Notes under the pieces: model-generated
The model's database searches: none
Seen by the model: the letters and a program-made list of their open reading frames with translations, nothing else
What the model was told of the DNA's origin: nothing
DNA from: an uncultured Alphaproteobacteria bacterium
GTDB lineage: Bacteria > Pseudomonadota > Alphaproteobacteria > UBA6615
Assembly (NCBI GenBank): GCA_943787745.1
Contig: CALSNJ010000002.1
Location: 124,001-188,000 of the forward strand
Reading direction: 5' to 3'
Length of the DNA: 64,000 bases
Made by a program: the position numbers and the translations under genes
Part shown: in pieces, positions 8,650 through 17,569 of the stretch
Numbering within the stretch: the first letter of the stretch is position 1
Layout of the letters: each line of letters begins with the position of its first letter

Positions 8650-9678
8650 ATGGACGATATTCTTCTTCAAGTATTGAACGGGCTCGATAAGGGTGGCGCT
8701 TACGCGCTGATCGCACTTGGCCTGACAATCATTTTCGGAACTCTCGGCGTTGTAAATTTTGCCCATGGCGCATTGTTCATGCTGGGTGCGTTCTGTGCCG
8801 TGACCGTCAAGGCGGTGCTGGGTTTCGAAAAGGTCGCTCTGGACCCGACGAGACTGACGGCGTGGGGAACACCGGTTGAGATTCGAACCACTTATGTTGA
8901 AGCCTGGTTCGGTGATTTCGGAACCCTGCTTCTGAATTTTTCTGTGCCGGTTTCGATCGTGATTGCAATTCCGATCATGCTGCTGATCGGCATTGCGATG
9001 GAACGCGGTTTGATCCGCTACTTCTACAAGCGCTCTCACGCCGAGCAAATCCTCGTTACGTTCGGTCTGGCGATCGTCCTGCAGGAAATTGTGAAGAGCC
9101 AGTTCGGCGCCAATCCGATCCCTCAGCCTGCTCCTGAAGCGGCACGGGGTATGATCGATTTTGGGGCCATGATTGGCATGCAAGCTGGTGGTGTTGTCTA
9201 TCCGGCGTGGCGCTTGATCTACTTCCTGTTTTCACTGCTTGTCATCGCTGCGGTGTTCTCGTTCTTGCAATTTACAACCTTCGGCATGGTCGTCCGTGCC
9301 GGGATGGCTGACCGCGAAACGGTTGGCCTGCTGGGCATTGATATCGACCGACGGTTTACCATCGTGTTTGGCATGGCCGCTGTGGTCGCAGGTCTGGCCG
9401 GTGTGATGTACACGCCGATCCTCAGTCCCGACTATCACATGGGTATGGACTTCCTGGTCCTGAGCTTCGTCGTGGTTGTTGTCGGTGGTATGGGCTCGTT
9501 GCCCGGTGCTGTGGTTGCCGGATTTCTGCTGGGAATCGTGCAAAGCTTTGCCTCGATGAATGAGGTCAAGAACATCATTCCCGGGATCGACCAGATCATC
9601 ATTTATCTGATCGCTGTTGTGGTCCTGTTGATACGTCCGCGTGGCCTGATGGGCCGCAAGGGCGTGATGGAGCATTGA
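8650..9678 (+). CDS. ABC importer permease, LivH-like
   Basis: 342 residues, polytopic inner-membrane protein with the LivH family start NGLDKGGAYALIALGLTII and GVVNFAHG, and the cytoplasmic-loop signature GIAMERG. A LivH relative of about 290 aa is usual; this one has an inserted polar stretch between roughly residues 55 and 100 containing the second periplasmic loop. It forms the channel with the LivM-like protein, whose gene begins 3 bases after this stop, showing cotranscription. Substrate follows from the binding protein and is unknown. Confidence 0.93.
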   Translation: MDDILLQVLNGLDKGGAYALIALGLTIIFGTLGVVNFAHGALFMLGAFCAVTVKAVLGFEKVALDPTRLTAWGTPVEIRTTYVEAWFGDFGTLLLNFSVPVSIVIAIPIMLLIGIAMERGLIRYFYKRSHAEQILVTFGLAIVLQEIVKSQFGANPIPQPAPEAARGMIDFGAMIGMQAGGVVYPAWRLIYFLFSLLVIAAVFSFLQFTTFGMVVRAGMADRETVGLLGIDIDRRFTIVFGMAAVVAGLAGVMYTPILSPDYHMGMDFLVLSFVVVVVGGMGSLPGAVVAGFLLGIVQSFASMNEVKNIIPGIDQIIIYLIAVVVLLIRPRGLMGRKGVMEH

Positions 9679-9681
9679 GCC

Positions 9682-10836
9682 ATGTACAAAGCATCTAGCC
9701 GTAAAAGTGATCTGCTGCTGCTTGCGGGGTTTACCGTGGCGGTGCTCCTGGCGCCCTTCATTCTGGGTCCTGTAGGTGCGGGGTATCCTGATCTGCTCCA
9801 GAAGTTCGCGATCTTCGGAATCTTTGCGCTGGGGTTCAACATCCTGTTTGGCCTGACGGGCTATCTGTCCTTCGGGCACGCTGCCTTCCTGGGGGTGGGC
9901 TCTTATGCGGCCGTCTGGACCTTCAAGCTGTTCAGCATGAATCCGATACTGGCTGTGATTATCGCGACTGTGGTTGGCGGGGTTTTTGCTGTCGCCATCG
10001 GTTTTATCTCTCTGCGTCGGTCGGGAATCTACTTTTCGATCCTCACGCTCGCACTCGCACAGATGAGCTACAATCTGGCCTATTCGGTTCTGACACCAAT
10101 CACCAATGGTGAGACCGGTCTGCAGCTGGCCCAATCGGATCCGCGTATCCTTGACGTTGCATTTGGTCGCGACTATGGCGCTGTGCTGCCTTCGTCAGAT
10201 TTTTTCGGCATCCACATGACCGGATATCCCGGATACTACTTCTGTGCCGCGCTCTTCGTTCTTTGCTTCTTCTTGTCCATGCGCATCTTCCGTTCGCCCT
10301 TTGGCATGATGCTGCGTGCCGTGAAGTCCAACCAGAACCGGATGCGCTACACCGGTTTGAATGTGCGTCCCTATACGCTCGCGGCCTTCGTTATCTCCGG
10401 CATGTATGCCGGTCTGGCCGGTGGTTTGCTGGCGGTGACCGATCCATTGGCGGGGGCAGAGCGCATGCAGTGGACAGCTTCTGGTGAGGTTGTCCTGATG
10501 ACGATTCTCGGTGGCGCGGGGACGCTTCTTGGGCCGGTGATTGGTGCCGGTGTTATCAAGTATTTCGAAAATATATTCTCGGCCTTCAACGAAGGTGTGC
10601 TGGAGCAGATCTTCAGCTTCCTTCCGGAGTTCCTGCAGCACGCGATGGTCTCGATCTCTTCGATGTTTGTCGGTGAGGGTTGGCATCTCACGCTGGGTGC
10701 TTTGTTTATGGTGATCGTGATCTTCCTGCCCGGTGGCCTCATGGAGGGGTTCAGTCGAATTTGGCAAAGGTTGCGAAGAATGACGAAGCGCGACGATGAC
10801 AAGCCCGTCGAACCTTCCAGTGTGCCGGCAGAATAG
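9682..10836 (+). CDS. ABC importer permease, LivM-like
   Basis: 384 residues, about ten hydrophobic segments, with the LivM family blocks [20 protein letters not shown] and a later [15 protein letters not shown]. It pairs with the LivH-like subunit to form the membrane pore. A hydrophilic C-terminal tail rich in Lys, Arg and Asp ends the protein. Genes before and after lie within 10 bases, so the five importer genes form one transcription unit. Confidence 0.93.
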   Translation: MYKASSRKSDLLLLAGFTVAVLLAPFILGPVGAGYPDLLQKFAIFGIFALGFNILFGLTGYLSFGHAAFLGVGSYAAVWTFKLFSMNPILAVIIATVVGGVFAVAIGFISLRRSGIYFSILTLALAQMSYNLAYSVLTPITNGETGLQLAQSDPRILDVAFGRDYGAVLPSSDFFGIHMTGYPGYYFCAALFVLCFFLSMRIFRSPFGMMLRAVKSNQNRMRYTGLNVRPYTLAAFVISGMYAGLAGGLLAVTDPLAGAERMQWTASGEVVLMTILGGAGTLLGPVIGAGVIKYFENIFSAFNEGVLEQIFSFLPEFLQHAMVSISSMFVGEGWHLTLGALFMVIVIFLPGGLMEGFSRIWQRLRRMTKRDDDKPVEPSSVPAE

Positions 10837-10845
10837 GGGGGCGAG

Positions 10846-11601
10846 ATGAGTATTCTGACTGTTGAGAACGTCAACAAACGCTTCGGCGGCCTTCAGGCAC
10901 TGAGCAATGTAAATCTGCAAGTCGAGGAAGGGACCGTGCATGCCATCATTGGTCCGAATGGTGCTGGCAAGTCCACTTTGCTGAACTGCTTCGTGGGGCG
11001 CCTGGAACCCGATACCGGCTCTGTGGTGTTTAACGATGTATCCCTATTGGGACTGAAGCCGCATCAGATCAATCAGGTTGGTGTGAGCCGGGTGTTTCAG
11101 ACTCCTGAAATTTTCGATGATATGTCGTTGCTGGAGAATGTCACGATCCCCGCGCTGGCAAAACGTGATGGATCCTTCAAGCTCAACGCCTGGAACGCGG
11201 TGCGGGATGAAAATGGCATTCGCGACGCGGCGATGGAATGTCTCGCCGACGTTGAACTGGATGGCAAGTCAGACGAGTTGGCGCGCGCGCTCTCGCGTGG
11301 TGACAAACGTCGGCTGGAGCTCGCGATGTGTCTGGTTCAGGAGCCGAAACTTCTTTTGCTGGATGAGCCGACGGCCGGTATGTCGCGTGCTGATACCAAC
11401 AACACAATTGAACTGATGAAACGCATTGCAGAGAACGGCATGACCATGGTCGTGATCGAACATGATATGCATGTCGTGTTCTCTCTGGCTGAAAAGATAT
11501 CGGTGCTCGCACAGGGCACCGTGATTGCGGAGGATTTGCCTGACAAGATCAAGGGTGATCCGCGGGTTCAGGAAGCCTATCTGGGTGGAGCGCATCTATG
11601 A
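10846..11601 (+). CDS. ABC importer ATPase, LivG-like
   Basis: 251 residues. Walker A is GPNGAGKST near residue 37-45, Walker B LLLLDEPTAGMS, and the switch His lies in VIEHDMHVV. The ABC signature reads ALSRGDKRRLELA, with LSRGD in place of the canonical LSGGQ; LS-x-G-x variants with reduced second Gly are common in LivG/UrtD proteins. A GGGGGGCGAG ribosome site precedes the ATG. It energises import with the LivF-like partner, whose start overlaps this stop by ATGA. Confidence 0.94.
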   Translation: MSILTVENVNKRFGGLQALSNVNLQVEEGTVHAIIGPNGAGKSTLLNCFVGRLEPDTGSVVFNDVSLLGLKPHQINQVGVSRVFQTPEIFDDMSLLENVTIPALAKRDGSFKLNAWNAVRDENGIRDAAMECLADVELDGKSDELARALSRGDKRRLELAMCLVQEPKLLLLDEPTAGMSRADTNNTIELMKRIAENGMTMVVIEHDMHVVFSLAEKISVLAQGTVIAEDLPDKIKGDPRVQEAYLGGAHL

Positions 11602-12428
11602 CCGTTACACAAATGTTCGACAAGAAACCGGAATCTCAAGAGGGACCTCGCAGCTTGCACGATGATTTTCCAGAGAGTGATGCTGTGCCGGGGCAGGGTC
11701 CGACAAAGAACACCGGCAATCAGCCGGCCTTCTTCTCATGCTGGGATATTCACGCTTACTATGGCGAGAGTTACATCGTACAGGGCGTGAGTTTTGACGT
11801 TCGCGAGGGCGAGATTGTGGCCCTCCTGGGCCGCAATGGTGCGGGCAAGACCTCCACCCTTCGCGCGATCGCCCGGGTCGATGATCCAAGCCTCAAGTCG
11901 GGTGAAATCTGGCTGGACCACCAGCCGCTGCATGGCATGAAATCGTTCCAGGCCTCGCAGTGTGGGGTTGGCCTGGTGCCTGAGGACCGACGTATTATTG
12001 CGGGTCTGACCGTCGAGGAGAATCTGAAGCTCGCCCAGATTGCGCCGCCTGTCGGGTGGTCGATAGACCGGGTTTATGACCTGTTCCCGCGTCTGGGAGA
12101 GCGCCGTAAGCAGGAAGGCACAACGCTTTCGGGCGGCGAACAACAGATGCTCGCTATTGGTCGCACCCTGGCGCGGGATGTGAAGTTGCTGCTTCTGGAT
12201 GAACCCTATGAGGGGCTGGCGCCAGTGATCGTGCAGGAAATTGAACGCACGCTGGAACAGATTAAGGCGTTGGGTATGACAACGATCATCGTCGAGCAGA
12301 ATGCGATTGCCGCGCTACATCTCGCCGATCGCGCAATCATTCTGGATATGGGACAGGTCGTCTTTGACGGCACGGCGCAGGATGTTCTTGATGACGCGGA
12401 TATGCGGCAGCAATACCTGGCGATCTAG
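11598..12428 (+). CDS. ABC importer ATPase, LivF-like, with N-terminal extension
   Basis: 276 residues, about 40 longer than usual LivF. Residues 1-45 are a polar, apparently disordered lead; the conserved domain begins at CWDIHAYYGESYIVQG. Walker A is GRNGAGKTS, signature LSGGEQQML, Walker B LLLLDEPYEGLAP, switch region IIVEQNA. The ATGA overlap with the LivG-like stop makes the upstream start credible, so the extension is probably translated. It partners the LivG-like ATPase; the gene overlaps the convergent EamA gene by 4 bases at its end. Confidence 0.93.
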   Translation: MTVTQMFDKKPESQEGPRSLHDDFPESDAVPGQGPTKNTGNQPAFFSCWDIHAYYGESYIVQGVSFDVREGEIVALLGRNGAGKTSTLRAIARVDDPSLKSGEIWLDHQPLHGMKSFQASQCGVGLVPEDRRIIAGLTVEENLKLAQIAPPVGWSIDRVYDLFPRLGERRKQEGTTLSGGEQQMLAIGRTLARDVKLLLLDEPYEGLAPVIVQEIERTLEQIKALGMTTIIVEQNAIAALHLADRAIILDMGQVVFDGTAQDVLDDADMRQQYLAI

Positions 12429-13300
12429 GCGGACTTCCGGCGTATCAGGTACAGACCGCTTGCCGCTATGATGACGCCGCCGGCAATCGTGTGTAAGTCC
12501 GGGATGTCGCCAAATACCGCGAAACCGAGCGCGGACGCATAAATCAGTTCAATATATGAAAATGGGGCGACCACGGATGCGGGAGCCCACTGATAGGCTT
12601 TGATCAGACAAAAATGCGCCATCGCGCCGAGACACGCCGCTGCCAGGAGAAACGCGGTGGCTTCAAGGCTGGGTGTCTTCCAGAAGAATGGCAATGCCAA
12701 CGATGAGACGATCAGCCCGATGAGCGTCGCGTTGAAGAGGATCGTTGTGGAATCGACCGCCTGTGCGATGGGGCGCGTGAGAGTCTGATAGATCGCAACG
12801 CAGACGGCTGCGCCGAGCGGAACAAGCGCGGCCCAGTTGAACAATCCGGTGCCGGGCTGAACCACGACAAGTACGCCGAGAAACCCGACAACAATCGCGA
12901 TCCAGTGCCCGCGCGTAACCTTCTCCTTGAGCACAATGACGGAAAGAGCTGTGATCATGATCGGCGCCACGAAGCCGATGGTGATGGCGTCGGCAAGTTG
13001 CATCAGACCGACCGCAACAAAGAAGCCGCAGATCGCGAGCATCAGTGTCACCGCGCGGATGATCTGCAGGCCCAGCAAAGGTGCCCTCACCATGCGCGGG
13101 ATGTGGCGTGCGAGAACGAGGCTGAGCACGACCAGTTGGAACGCGTATTGAGACCAAAGGATCACACCGACCGGGACTTCACCGCGCACGGACTTGATGA
13201 AGGTGTGCATCGCAATGAAGCACAGTGAGGCAAAGCACATGATCGCGATCGCTTCGATCCGCGATCGCATCTGTGTTCGAACGGAATTTGGTGCGGTCAT
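12425..13300 (-). CDS. EamA/DMT-family transporter
   Basis: 291 residues with about ten transmembrane segments in two five-helix EamA repeats (roughly 15-145 and 158-285). The second repeat ends with the typical PFSYIELIYASALGFAVFGD block. Members are mostly metabolite or drug exporters (RhaT/YdcZ-like families); the substrate cannot be read. Its ATG overlaps the stop of the upstream GMC oxidoreductase (ATGA), so both are expressed together and the exporter may handle that enzyme's substrate or product. Confidence 0.9.
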   Translation of the reverse strand: MTAPNSVRTQMRSRIEAIAIMCFASLCFIAMHTFIKSVRGEVPVGVILWSQYAFQLVVLSLVLARHIPRMVRAPLLGLQIIRAVTLMLAICGFFVAVGLMQLADAITIGFVAPIMITALSVIVLKEKVTRGHWIAIVVGFLGVLVVVQPGTGLFNWAALVPLGAAVCVAIYQTLTRPIAQAVDSTTILFNATLIGLIVSSLALPFFWKTPSLEATAFLLAAACLGAMAHFCLIKAYQWAPASVVAPFSYIELIYASALGFAVFGDIPDLHTIAGGVIIAASGLYLIRRKSA

Positions 13301-14970
13301 GCGGTGAGCATGTCGGCGGAGATTTTTTCGGCCATCATGATGGTCGGAATGTTGGTGTTCCCGCGCGGTAGTGTCGGCATCAGGGATGCATCGACAACCC
13401 TTAACCCCTCAACTCCGTAGACGCGCCCCTGAGGGTCGGTGACAGCAAGCGGATCATCGGCGGCTCCCATGCGACAGCTTCCCGCTGGATGAAACACGCC
13501 CGCGATGCTCTTGGTGACGATTTCGTCGATTGCCTCTCGGTCGTTGGAGATCTTTTCCAGATCTACGCCCGGTTCGGACAATCCAGCCAGAATGGGTTTT
13601 CCAAGCGCGGGCAGGGTGTCGAAGATCCCCGAGAGGAACTTGGCGCGGTATGTGTTGAACATCGTGATGTCGTTGAGGGCACGCATCTTGTTGGGCCGGG
13701 TGACCGGAACCGCGCTGTGCCAGAGGGGACGTACTTCGGGAGAGAGAAGCATGTCGATGACCTTTTGAACGCCGCCAACAAGACACTGCCGGTCACGATC
13801 ATCGCTGAGGTAGTTGAAGGCAATCGACGGCGTGCCGTCGGCGTTCAGAATAACCGAGCCGCGCGATGCAGGCTTGAGGATTGTGGGCACCAGTGCGGCG
13901 ATCCGGCGTCCGAGCGCATGCCAACCGGTTTTGCTGCTGATCGACATACTCATATCCAGCTCGCCGCAGCCAGGTACACCAGATGAGTAGCGCATTGTTG
14001 CGATGGAATGGGATTTCAGTTCAACCGGTTGTGCTGCATCCCGGCGGAGCTGCGCGACGACATAGACGACAGCGTGGTTCTGCAAATTCGCGCCCACACC
14101 GGCCCGGTCCACCATGACGGTGATACCTGCTTCTTTGAGATTATCGGCCGCACCAATTCCCGCGCGTTGAAGAATAACCGGTGATTGCAATGCACCAGCG
14201 CAGATGATGACGTCGTGAGATGCAAATGTCTGAGGTTGTCCCGCAACTTTTGCGGTTACGCCCGTGATCTTCGTGCCTTCGCTGGTCAGTCCCTCGACAG
14301 TTACGTCGGTCAGGATATCCAGGTTTTTCCGGGCGCGCGTGCCCGCGTCGAGATAGCAGATGGCGGTGGAGGCGCGTTTGTCGGGAAAGCGGCTCAAGGG
14401 AAGGGCGCCGATACCCTCACGGAATTCGCTGTTGAGGTCGGAGATTTCGGCGAGCTGCTGATTGCGTCCCCAATCGGCCACGCCGTCCACGAAAGGCGGC
14501 CAGTCGCCGCGCGGGACACGTCGGATCGGGATCGGCCCGTCATGGCCATGTGCCTCTCCTGTCGCGTCGGTATCGGTCTCGAGGGCCCGGAAATGCGGTA
14601 GTACGTTGTTCCAGTTCCAGCCTGTCGCGCCGAGTGACTCCCATTCGTCATAATCCAGAGGCATACCGCGCAGGGCGACCATGCCGTTGATCGAGGACGT
14701 GCCGCCCATAATTCGGCCCTGACGGAACGGTCCTGCGGGTGAATTGTCGCGGCGGTAGGGATGCCCCCGCAGGCTGCGCCACGCATAGGCCGGGTTAAAA
14801 TAGGACATGGGGTAGGTGTCGAGCACATCCGCAGGCTCACGGCCGGGGGGCGTGTCCTGGCCGGCCTCCAGCAGGAGGACGCGGTTTGCAGGTTTTGCCG
14901 ACAAACGGTTTGCCATGACGCAGCCCGCCGAACCCGCGCCGACGATGATGTAGTCGTATTGTTTGTCCAT
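13297..14970 (-). CDS. GMC-family flavin oxidoreductase (choline dehydrogenase-like)
   Basis: 557 residues from ATG 14970, preferred to the GTG 9 bases upstream because GAGTGAG is then placed as the ribosome site. The FAD fold YDYIIVGAGSAGCVMANRLS opens the protein; the GMC signature GRIMGGTSSINGM follows near 90. The catalytic His is in FHPAGSCRMG, and the second active-site residue is Asn in PRGNTNIPT. It oxidises an alcohol using FAD; choline, glucose or aliphatic/aromatic alcohols are possible substrates for the group. Cotranscribed with the EamA transporter downstream. It is a distant paralogue of the GMC gene at 18927-20537. Confidence 0.92.
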   Translation of the reverse strand: MDKQYDYIIVGAGSAGCVMANRLSAKPANRVLLLEAGQDTPPGREPADVLDTYPMSYFNPAYAWRSLRGHPYRRDNSPAGPFRQGRIMGGTSSINGMVALRGMPLDYDEWESLGATGWNWNNVLPHFRALETDTDATGEAHGHDGPIPIRRVPRGDWPPFVDGVADWGRNQQLAEISDLNSEFREGIGALPLSRFPDKRASTAICYLDAGTRARKNLDILTDVTVEGLTSEGTKITGVTAKVAGQPQTFASHDVIICAGALQSPVILQRAGIGAADNLKEAGITVMVDRAGVGANLQNHAVVYVVAQLRRDAAQPVELKSHSIATMRYSSGVPGCGELDMSMSISSKTGWHALGRRIAALVPTILKPASRGSVILNADGTPSIAFNYLSDDRDRQCLVGGVQKVIDMLLSPEVRPLWHSAVPVTRPNKMRALNDITMFNTYRAKFLSGIFDTLPALGKPILAGLSEPGVDLEKISNDREAIDEIVTKSIAGVFHPAGSCRMGAADDPLAVTDPQGRVYGVEGLRVVDASLMPTLPRGNTNIPTIMMAEKISADMLTA

Positions 14971-15157
14971 GGAACTCACTCAAAAATCTTGCCGGAATAA
15001 GGGAAAATGGCAGGCGCAAATGGGAATGTCACGATTCTGCATCCTCACAGCGTAATTTGACGCCACACGAGGTTGTTTACAAATGCCGCAATGTCGATTG
15101 CCAATTGGTTGAGTGTGATATTGGTTCTCGTGTGGTGCAACTGACGGAGTTGGAGAG
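14971..15157. promoter_or_regulatory. Divergent intergenic region with possible operator
   Basis: 187 bases between the GMC oxidoreductase and M23 peptidase genes. GTTTACAAATGCCGCAATG (15075-15093) resembles TTTTACAAATATGCCGCATTG at 7027 by the XRE regulator. No convincing -35/-10 pair is visible. Weak evidence for a shared regulator; nothing else is recognised in this stretch. Confidence 0.3.
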
Positions 15158-16249
15158 ATGATGGTTTGGCGTTCGCTCTTTGGGGGCCTGATCGTGGGAC
15201 TTGTGATCGCGGCGATCATGTACTTCTTTTTCTTGTCGGATGACTTGAAGAAATCAGAGATTGAATTCCGGGTTTTGGGGACCGCGCATGCGGCTGATGT
15301 TATCGGGCCGGCGCCATCACTTTCCTTTCCGGTTGCCTGCACAATCGGCGAAGACTGCTGGTACATGGCGTTTATGGATTTGGATATACGCGCGACCTAC
15401 CATGATCATATGTGCGGTGTTCGAACCTATGATGCGCATAAAGGAACCGATATCGCGCCCAATCAGAAACTGGTGAAGACCCTGGATATTCTGGCTGCTG
15501 CGCCGGGCAGGGTTCTGGGAACACGTGACGGTCTCGATGATTCGCCGATGCAGTCGGAAGATCCCGCGCGGGTGAATATGGAATGTGGCAATGGCGTGCG
15601 GCTTGACCACGGGAATGGCTGGACCACCCAGTATTGCCACATGCAAAAAGGCAGTGTTGCCGTCGCAAAAGGTGCCGTCATCAAGGTCGGAGAGAAACTC
15701 GGACGGATCGGCAGTTCGGGCTGGTCGGAGTTGCCACACCTGCACTTCCAGCTGGAGAAGGACGGGGAGCCGATTGACCCTTTTCTGGGCGACGGTCCGT
15801 CAGAAGGCGGTGAGTGTACAGCCTCGCGCGGCCTTTCCACCGGTTTGTGGCAAGACGCTGCCGATCATAATGCTGACAGTTATCAGCCGGTCTACATCCG
15901 GAGTGTTGGACTGACGACGGAGGCCCCAACGGGCAAGCAGGTGAAGTTCGGAGGGTATCCCGGAATTGCCAATCCCGATGCCGGGGCGCTTGTCGCTTAT
16001 GTCGTCTTGTTCGGCGCTCCCGAGGGCACCGTGATTAACACCCGGATTGAGGGCCCTGCAGGGCAAACCGTTCATACGGCGACCGAAACCTTGTCCCGCG
16101 ACTTTGCGGAGTACTTTTCGTTTTCCGGGAAGAAACGGCGTAATCAGGACTGGCCGTCAGGACTCTACACGGCGCGCATCGAAGTCTCAGGGACGGGTAC
16201 GACCGGCCCGTATGAATTTCGTTCACAGGCCGATTTGATCCTGCGTTGA
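15158..16249 (+). CDS. M23-family metallopeptidase (LysM-less, membrane-anchored)
   Basis: 363 residues. A single N-terminal hydrophobic segment (about 5-27) anchors or exports the protein to the periplasm. The M23 zinc/catalytic pattern is present: AHKGTDIA (HxxxD) near residue 90 and LPHLHFQLEKDG (HxH) near 190. M23 enzymes cut peptidoglycan cross-links or related peptides. The C-terminal third (about 235-363) carries no motif I recognise and may be a beta-rich accessory domain. Many Cys residues in the exported region suggest disulfides. A GGAGAG ribosome site lies before the ATG. Confidence 0.9.
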   Translation: MMVWRSLFGGLIVGLVIAAIMYFFFLSDDLKKSEIEFRVLGTAHAADVIGPAPSLSFPVACTIGEDCWYMAFMDLDIRATYHDHMCGVRTYDAHKGTDIAPNQKLVKTLDILAAAPGRVLGTRDGLDDSPMQSEDPARVNMECGNGVRLDHGNGWTTQYCHMQKGSVAVAKGAVIKVGEKLGRIGSSGWSELPHLHFQLEKDGEPIDPFLGDGPSEGGECTASRGLSTGLWQDAADHNADSYQPVYIRSVGLTTEAPTGKQVKFGGYPGIANPDAGALVAYVVLFGAPEGTVINTRIEGPAGQTVHTATETLSRDFAEYFSFSGKKRRNQDWPSGLYTARIEVSGTGTTGPYEFRSQADLILR

Positions 16250-16258
16250 TCGGGTTTT

Positions 16259-16612
16259 CTATGTGTTCTGTCGGGCGAGGTGCTTCTTCAACAAGCGAAT
16301 ATTGCGCCGGTTGGCCTTGTAGGCGATGTCGAAAATATCTCCCAGAAGTGGGATCAGTCCGATGGCCCAGTCCAATAGGACGTTGAAAAGCATTCGCGTG
16401 ATCGTCAATCGAGAGACGCCGATCCGGCGGGCTTCGATAACGAGGTAAAGTGAGACCAGAGAGCTTGCGGTGTCACCAACACCCGGAACGAGACCAAGCA
16501 AGCCATCGAGGCCAAACCTGATGTTCGTTCCGGGAATATTAAAACGGTCATCCAGCCAGTGTGCCAGCCGGTCGAGCGCTTCGGCTTTTTGTTGCCGTTC
16601 GGCTTCGGTCAA
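16259..16612 (-). CDS. DUF4112 family membrane-associated protein
   Basis: 117 residues. The segment FGLDGLLGLVPGVGDTASSL and the later WAIGLIPLLGDIFDIAYKANRRN are the twin glycine/proline-rich hydrophobic blocks of DUF4112. Start is TTG at 16612, which overlaps the TGA stop of the upstream YqaE gene (TTGA), giving translational coupling. Function of the family is not known. Its operon mate and the EcfG-like promoter at 16818-16842 suggest a membrane-stress role. Confidence 0.85.
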   Translation of the reverse strand: MTEAERQQKAEALDRLAHWLDDRFNIPGTNIRFGLDGLLGLVPGVGDTASSLVSLYLVIEARRIGVSRLTITRMLFNVLLDWAIGLIPLLGDIFDIAYKANRRNIRLLKKHLARQNT

Positions 16613-16767
16613 TTTTTGGCGATAACCCAGACCGCATGCAGAATGCCGGGGAAGTACCCCAGAATCGTCAGCAGGATATTCAGCCAGAATTGACCGCCGA
16701 TACCGACCTGCAGGAACACACCAAGTGGTGGCAGCAGAATGGCGATGATGATGCGAATGATGTCCAT
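16609..16767 (-). CDS. YqaE/Pmp3-family small membrane protein
   Basis: A 52-residue gene too short for many callers. The protein begins MDIIRIIIAILLPPLGVFLQ, then GQFWLNILLTILGYFPGILH and ends WVIAKN: the two-helix proteolipid pattern of Pmp3/YqaE (LPPLGV, LTxLGYxPGxxHA). Homologues influence membrane potential and ion or salt stress tolerance in yeast and are stress-induced in bacteria. Its stop overlaps the TTG start of the DUF4112 gene, and a GGAG site lies about 10 bases before ATG. An EcfG-type promoter lies 51 bases upstream. Confidence 0.93.
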   Translation of the reverse strand: MDIIRIIIAILLPPLGVFLQVGIGGQFWLNILLTILGYFPGILHAVWVIAKN

Positions 16768-16817
16768 GATCAAAGGCTCCAGTTATATGTTTTTGTTACC
16801 TCACCCGGTGCTCATAT

Positions 16818-16842
16818 AACGCAGATTCGCTTTCGTTGTTCC
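16818..16842 (-). promoter_or_regulatory. Putative EcfG-type general-stress promoter for yqaE-DUF4112
   Basis: On the minus strand, GGAAC (16842-16838), a 16-base spacer and CGTT (16821-16818) match the alphaproteobacterial EcfG consensus GGAAC-N16/17-CGTT exactly. It reads towards the YqaE gene, whose ATG is about 50 bases downstream. Confidence 0.75.
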
Positions 16843-16857
16843 CGATATTTCAAAAGC

Positions 16858-17469
16858 CTACCAAAGGCTTGCTTTTGCCTTGGCAGGCCACTTCATGTCG
16901 TAGTCCTCACCGCCAAGCTTATTGTCGGTGAGATCGGCAAGAATTTGCCCGGGCGTGGGCAGGTCTTTGGGGTCAATATGCTTGTCCGGATTCCACAACT
17001 CGGCACGAACGATCGCGCGGGCACATTGGAAATAGATGGTATCGACCTCAGTCACGATGACCGAACGCGGCGCACTGCCATCGATGGCAAAGGATGCGAG
17101 CAGGTCAGAATCGACAGAGAGATGCGCGCGACCATTGATCCGTAAGGTGTTGCCGCTTCCGGGAAGAAGAAACAGCAGAGCCATATGGGGGTTGCGAACA
17201 ATGTTGCGAAGGGAGTCGACGCGATTGTTGCCCTTACGGTCGGGCATCATCACGGTGTGCTCGTCATGCACACGAACGAACCCGGCCATGTCACCCCGCG
17301 GTGAACAATCAAGCCCTTCGGGACCGGCCGTCGCGAGTGCCACAAACGGTGACGCCTCGATCATCTTCCGGTAGTGCGGCGTGATGTGGCTCACCTCTTT
17401 TGCAAGAGAGGTCTCAACAGGCGTGCCATACAGGGCTTCGAGTTCTTCGGTGTTGGTGATTCTGGACAT
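16858..17469 (-). CDS. Pyridoxamine 5'-phosphate oxidase-fold FMN-binding protein
   Basis: 203 residues. The block SPFVALATAGPEGLDCSPRGD and MPDRKGNNRVDSLRNI identify a PNPOx-like split-barrel, MSMEG_1061-type flavoprotein of unknown substrate. These bind FMN or F420 and are often wrongly called PdxH; the PdxH C-terminal signature is absent. The gene stands alone, with 100 bases to the next gene upstream. Cellular role cannot be inferred from context. Confidence 0.85.
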   Translation of the reverse strand: MSRITNTEELEALYGTPVETSLAKEVSHITPHYRKMIEASPFVALATAGPEGLDCSPRGDMAGFVRVHDEHTVMMPDRKGNNRVDSLRNIVRNPHMALLFLLPGSGNTLRINGRAHLSVDSDLLASFAIDGSAPRSVIVTEVDTIYFQCARAIVRAELWNPDKHIDPKDLPTPGQILADLTDNKLGGEDYDMKWPAKAKASLW

Positions 17470-17569
17470 CGCGATAATCCTTGCGATCTGGGGCCATGCG
17501 TCGGCTTCGCTCTACCACAACAGGCAGCCCGATGGCATGACGAAAGGGAAGCGAAAACCGGGAGCGGGT

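Noticed and set aside
7630-9183. 517-codon minus-strand ORF
   Set aside because: It lies antisense to the binding-protein and permease genes and shows no domain; the plus-strand products are clear family members.
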